Shown: one piece after another, positions 52,276-54,803 of the stretch
Position numbering within the stretch: the first letter of the stretch is position 1
How the letters are laid out: every line of letters begins with the position of its first letter
From: Prevotella sp.
Lineage (GTDB): Bacteria; Bacteroidota; Bacteroidia; Bacteroidales; Bacteroidaceae
Assembly: GCA_017475265.1 (NCBI GenBank)
Contig: JAFVFY010000057.1
Coordinates: forward strand, 1 to 54,803
Reading direction: 5' to 3'
DNA length: 54,803 nt
Program-made: the position numbers and the translations under genes
The notes under the pieces: model-generated
Seen by the model: only the letters and a program-made list of their open reading frames with translations
What the model was told of the DNA's origin: nothing
Databases searched by the model: none

Positions 52276-53226
52276 ATGAACACAAACAATTTGGCAATGA
52301 AAGTACGGCTGGCCGCTATTATCGGTGCATTACTGTTGCTGCTTCCCCTTAGTGTGTCAGCGCAGGAGGCCATGGTGAAGAGCCTGACAAGGACGACTGG
52401 TTTCATTCCTGGCAGTGAGCAGCGGCGAGATGCAAATGGTGAACTGTGCGCCCTTTTGAAAATACAAGTCGTCGATGACGTAACAAGAATAGAGGGAACG
52501 CCGCCTATAGGCAATTTGGTAAACCGTGGAACGGAGAAATGGGTGTTTTTGCCAAAAGGAACGAGACAAGTTACTATTCATTTTGAAAAGCACTTGCCGT
52601 TAAGCGTGTATTTCCGAGAACATAATAGTGACATTGTCGCACTTGAGAGCAACCGAGTCTATCTGCTCGTGATAACTGATAAAGAACAACCGAAACCAGC
52701 AGATAGCAAGGTGCGCTTTGGGCTGCGCGGAGGACTAAACTACTCCTTTCCCGATTTGGAGTTACACACAGGAGACCATTATGGCAATGTGGCATCTTTT
52801 CACATAGGCCCTACGATAGACTATCGGCTACAGAAGCATTTCGCCCTTCAAGGAGCATTCCTGCTCTCAGGTAAGGGATTCACCAATGATAACCACTTCG
52901 ATGACTACGACATGCATGCCAGCGCCTACTATCTCGACATTCCCGTCGAGGCGGCCTACATTCCCGTCTACACAAAAAGCATCCAGCTGCGGCTCTTCGC
53001 CGGACCTTACGCCGCTATATGTGTTTCGGGAACTATTGAAGACCGGCGTTACAGCGATTTCAGCTATGCCTTCTCCGACAAGTACAGAGGCTTTGACTTC
53101 GGTCTTTCAGCAGGAACGGCGATAGTGTTTAGCGGGCATCTCGTCCTCTCAATAAACTACCAGCATGGCTTTGGCACCGACTACAAGAACCGTTGTGTCG
53201 CACTTAGTGTAGGATATTCTTTTTAA
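52276..53226 (+). CDS. Outer-membrane beta-barrel protein (PorT-like) with N-terminal periplasmic domain
   Basis: 316 residues with the start at 52276. An ORF start at 52162 would overlap the preceding gene and place a signal peptide in mid-protein, so it is rejected. Signal peptide IIGALLLLLPLSVSAQE. The first 120 residues (LCALLKIQVVDDVTRIEGTPPIG, WVFLPKGTRQVTIHFEKHLP) form a soluble domain. From VRFGLRGGLNYSFP on, the PorT/OMP_b-brl_2 pattern of amphipathic strands runs to VALSVGYSF. The combination of a small receptor-like domain with a barrel resembles export or adhesion accessories, but the function is not known. Confidence 0.7.
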   Translation: MNTNNLAMKVRLAAIIGALLLLLPLSVSAQEAMVKSLTRTTGFIPGSEQRRDANGELCALLKIQVVDDVTRIEGTPPIGNLVNRGTEKWVFLPKGTRQVTIHFEKHLPLSVYFREHNSDIVALESNRVYLLVITDKEQPKPADSKVRFGLRGGLNYSFPDLELHTGDHYGNVASFHIGPTIDYRLQKHFALQGAFLLSGKGFTNDNHFDDYDMHASAYYLDIPVEAAYIPVYTKSIQLRLFAGPYAAICVSGTIEDRRYSDFSYAFSDKYRGFDFGLSAGTAIVFSGHLVLSINYQHGFGTDYKNRCVALSVGYSF

Positions 53227-53256
53227 CAATTCTAAAACCAAAAACAAACAATTAGC

Positions 53257-54803
53257 ATGAAACGAATCAGTTTTTTATTACGATTCCCGTTAGTTCTGCT
53301 GGCAGTGCTTGCGCTTACCGCTTGTCCTCCAGACCCAGTGGAGGACTTTTTGAGTGCATCCTCAGACAAAGTGGAAATCGTAAATGGAAGGGGAGAAGTG
53401 ACTATCCTCTCCAATGTGAAATGGAATGTCACATCAAAACCCACATGGCTCAATTGCCCGGAAACAGAAGGTCAGGGCGAAAAACTACTACAATTCACTG
53501 CGGAGGAAAACCCCGACACAACTCAGCGTTCAGGAACCCTAACAGTGAAAAGCACTGCAGGAAACATGGCAGTCAATATCAATGTATGGCAAAAAGGCAC
53601 TCCAAAGCCTGGCCCTGACCCTGACCCAGATGTCATTACGCTCAACACCCAAACGTCGGCAGTCCTAAATGTAGCTTTTTCAGAAGGGGAGTATGGCGTG
53701 ACTGTGTCTGCAAGCAATAGTTGGAGCATGAGCGAACCGGAATACAGTGAAGGGTCATCCGGTTGGATCACATTTGCGAATTACACATCTGGGACTACCT
53801 ATGGAAAAGGGGAAGTGTATGTGAAAATGAATATAAAGGAGAATCCCACTGTGACAGAACGAAGCGCCGTCATCACTTTCACCTGTGGAAAAGCCTCCGC
53901 CCGCTTGACTGTTAATCAGGCCAAGGCAGGAGAAAGGCTAACAATAGGCGATGACAAGAATACCACAATCAGCCATGTATTCAAGAACAATGAAAAAGAC
54001 AGCGTGAAGTTCAAGGTAGAGTCGAATGTGACTTGGAAAGCTACAAGCGACAAAAATTGGTGCAAGGTGAGTCCTGAGCAACACAGCAACGATGGTGAAA
54101 TCACCATAGTGGCGGAAAAAAACGATGACAAAGATTCACGCCCCGCTGTTGTAACCGTAAGCAGCGGAAATCTTACGTGCAAAGTAAATGTGACACAGCC
54201 TGGAAGAGGAGCTTTCCTTACCGTCAACAACGCCACAAGCACAACCGTTGATTTCACCAAGAAAGACGCTGACAGTAAAACCTTCAGCATACAGAGCAAC
54301 GTCTCATGGGAAGTGAGCAGCGACCAGAACTGGTGTACGGTCAGCCCGAAGAGCGGAAGCAACGGCGGCACTGTCACGGTAAATGTCACGGCCAACACTG
54401 GCAGCACTGAGCGCACGGCCAAGGTCACGGTGAAGGGTGGTGGCATCACTCGCACCGTCACGGTGACACAGGCAGGGGAGGCTTTCCTCACCGTTGACAA
54501 AAAAACAAGCACAACCGTCGCTTTCACCAAGAAAGACGCTGGCAGCAAATCATTCAGCATAGAGAGTAACGTCTCATGGGAAGTGAGCAGCGACCAGAGC
54601 TGGTGTACGGTCAGCCCGAAGAGTGGGAGCAACGGCGGCACTGTCACGGTAAATGTTACGGCCAACACTGGCAGTACTGAGCGCACAGCCACGGTCACGG
54701 TGAAGGGTGGTGGCATCACTCGCACCGTCACGGTGACACAAGCGGGAGAGATAGTCATACTTGTCAACAACAGCACAAGCACCACCGTCGATTTCGACAC
54801 GAA
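53257..54803 (+). CDS. Lipoprotein with tandem BACON domains (cut by the window end)
   Basis: At least 515 residues; no stop before the window edge. Lipoprotein signal LAVLALTACPP (Cys about 24). BACON-type domains follow at about 30-110 (VKWNVTSKPTWLNCPE), 125-225 (SWSMSEPEYSEGSSGWITF), 226-315 (VTWKATSDKNWCKVSP), 319-408 and 409-498, then a further start. Each repeats V-x-W-x-V-x-S-x2-x-W-C-x-V-S-P and ends V-T-Q-x-G. The domains at 319-408 and 409-498 are almost identical at the DNA level. It is likely a surface rod that presents or anchors a partner; mucin or glycan binding is suggested for BACON but not shown. Confidence 0.8.
   Translation, partial: MKRISFLLRFPLVLLAVLALTACPPDPVEDFLSASSDKVEIVNGRGEVTILSNVKWNVTSKPTWLNCPETEGQGEKLLQFTAEENPDTTQRSGTLTVKSTAGNMAVNINVWQKGTPKPGPDPDPDVITLNTQTSAVLNVAFSEGEYGVTVSASNSWSMSEPEYSEGSSGWITFANYTSGTTYGKGEVYVKMNIKENPTVTERSAVITFTCGKASARLTVNQAKAGERLTIGDDKNTTISHVFKNNEKDSVKFKVESNVTWKATSDKNWCKVSPEQHSNDGEITIVAEKNDDKDSRPAVVTVSSGNLTCKVNVTQPGRGAFLTVNNATSTTVDFTKKDADSKTFSIQSNVSWEVSSDQNWCTVSPKSGSNGGTVTVNVTANTGSTERTAKVTVKGGGITRTVTVTQAGEAFLTVDKKTSTTVAFTKKDAGSKSFSIESNVSWEVSSDQSWCTVSPKSGSNGGTVTVNVTANTGSTERTATVTVKGGGITRTVTVTQAGEIVILVNNSTSTTVDFDT
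54211..54750 (+). repeat. 270-bp tandem repeat encoding two BACON domains
   Basis: 54211-54480 and 54481-54750 match over most of their length, with long identical runs (for example the stretch encoding NVSWEVSSDQ and CTVSPKSGSNGG). A third unit begins at 54751 and is cut off. The near-identity points to recent duplication or gene conversion. Confidence 0.9.

Noticed and set aside
53916-54800. 294-residue ORF on the minus strand over the BACON gene
   Set aside because: It is the antisense shadow of tandem BACON repeats, whose Thr/Val-rich codons leave the other strand open. The plus strand shows a signal peptide and repeat domains.

Overview
The window looks like part of the chromosome of a Prevotella-type (Bacteroidales) gut or rumen bacterium. 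The evidence is promoters of the Bacteroidetes TTTG/TAnnTTTG type, TonB receptors run by an ECF sigma/DUF4974 pair, BACON, DUF3667, DUF4876, DUF6850 and DUF4923 proteins, a C10 peptidase, and dockerin-like C-terminal tails rich in 'VDVADI' that are typical of Prevotella. No database was searched; family names rest on recognised motifs.

Layout. 143-3771: three genes for UDP-N-acetyl-L-fucosamine (dehydratase, 2-epimerase, reductase/cupin), followed by a repeat-filled accessory stretch to 12.4 kb. That stretch holds two intact AAA ATPase/nuclease-like genes, two decayed ones, a three-gene module around a DUF3990 ADP-ribosyltransferase-like protein, a DegT/DnrJ sugar aminotransferase and a helicase relic. 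12.4-28.2 kb: a shortened RpoD-like sigma factor, a PgpH-type HD phosphodiesterase, a small porin, a TonB receptor operon (receptor, lipoprotein, DUF3667, DUF4876, DUF6850), a sigma/anti-sigma/receptor trio, and a truncated DUF4923 gene. 28.4-31.3 kb: metA, class I fumarase and tRNA-Ser(CGA). 31.45-33.18 kb: an ISAon1-like insertion sequence with about 60-bp inverted repeats and two transposase frames. 33.2-42.5 kb: a kelch/dockerin-like secreted protein, rmlD, menA, an outer-membrane protein, lptC, a CNNM/CorC protein, rlmN and pdxA. 42.5-54.8 kb: an alkaline phosphatase relic, a long structured leader, a C10 peptidase, and a tight operon of nine secreted or outer-membrane genes ending in a BACON-repeat protein cut by the window edge.

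The most unusual signal is not a gene. Degenerate tandem arrays with 7-bp units (families based on GATAAAT, CAATAAA, CTCAAAT, CAGACTT and GGTCAAT) and 9-bp units (CACAGAAAG, CACGAATTA) lie both between genes and inside genes, in frame. Seven is coprime to three, so each perfect 7-bp array encodes one and the same heptapeptide cycle in all three frames. Arrays lie in the probable surface loops of a TonB receptor and a DUF6850 barrel and in a CBS linker. Most strikingly, they encode the hydrophobic core of three signal peptides. In two of those cases a matching array in inverse orientation, headed by a GGCC-nnn-GGCC palindrome, sits just upstream of or at the start codon. Other small elements include a 165-bp MITE with 14-bp inverted repeats and an ATAC duplication, and nested palindromes that have extended rlmN.

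The gene set is otherwise coherent: surface polysaccharide precursors (FucNAc, rhamnose), envelope assembly (LptC, outer-membrane proteins) and nutrient uptake with its regulation, set in a genome heavily remodelled by short repeats.
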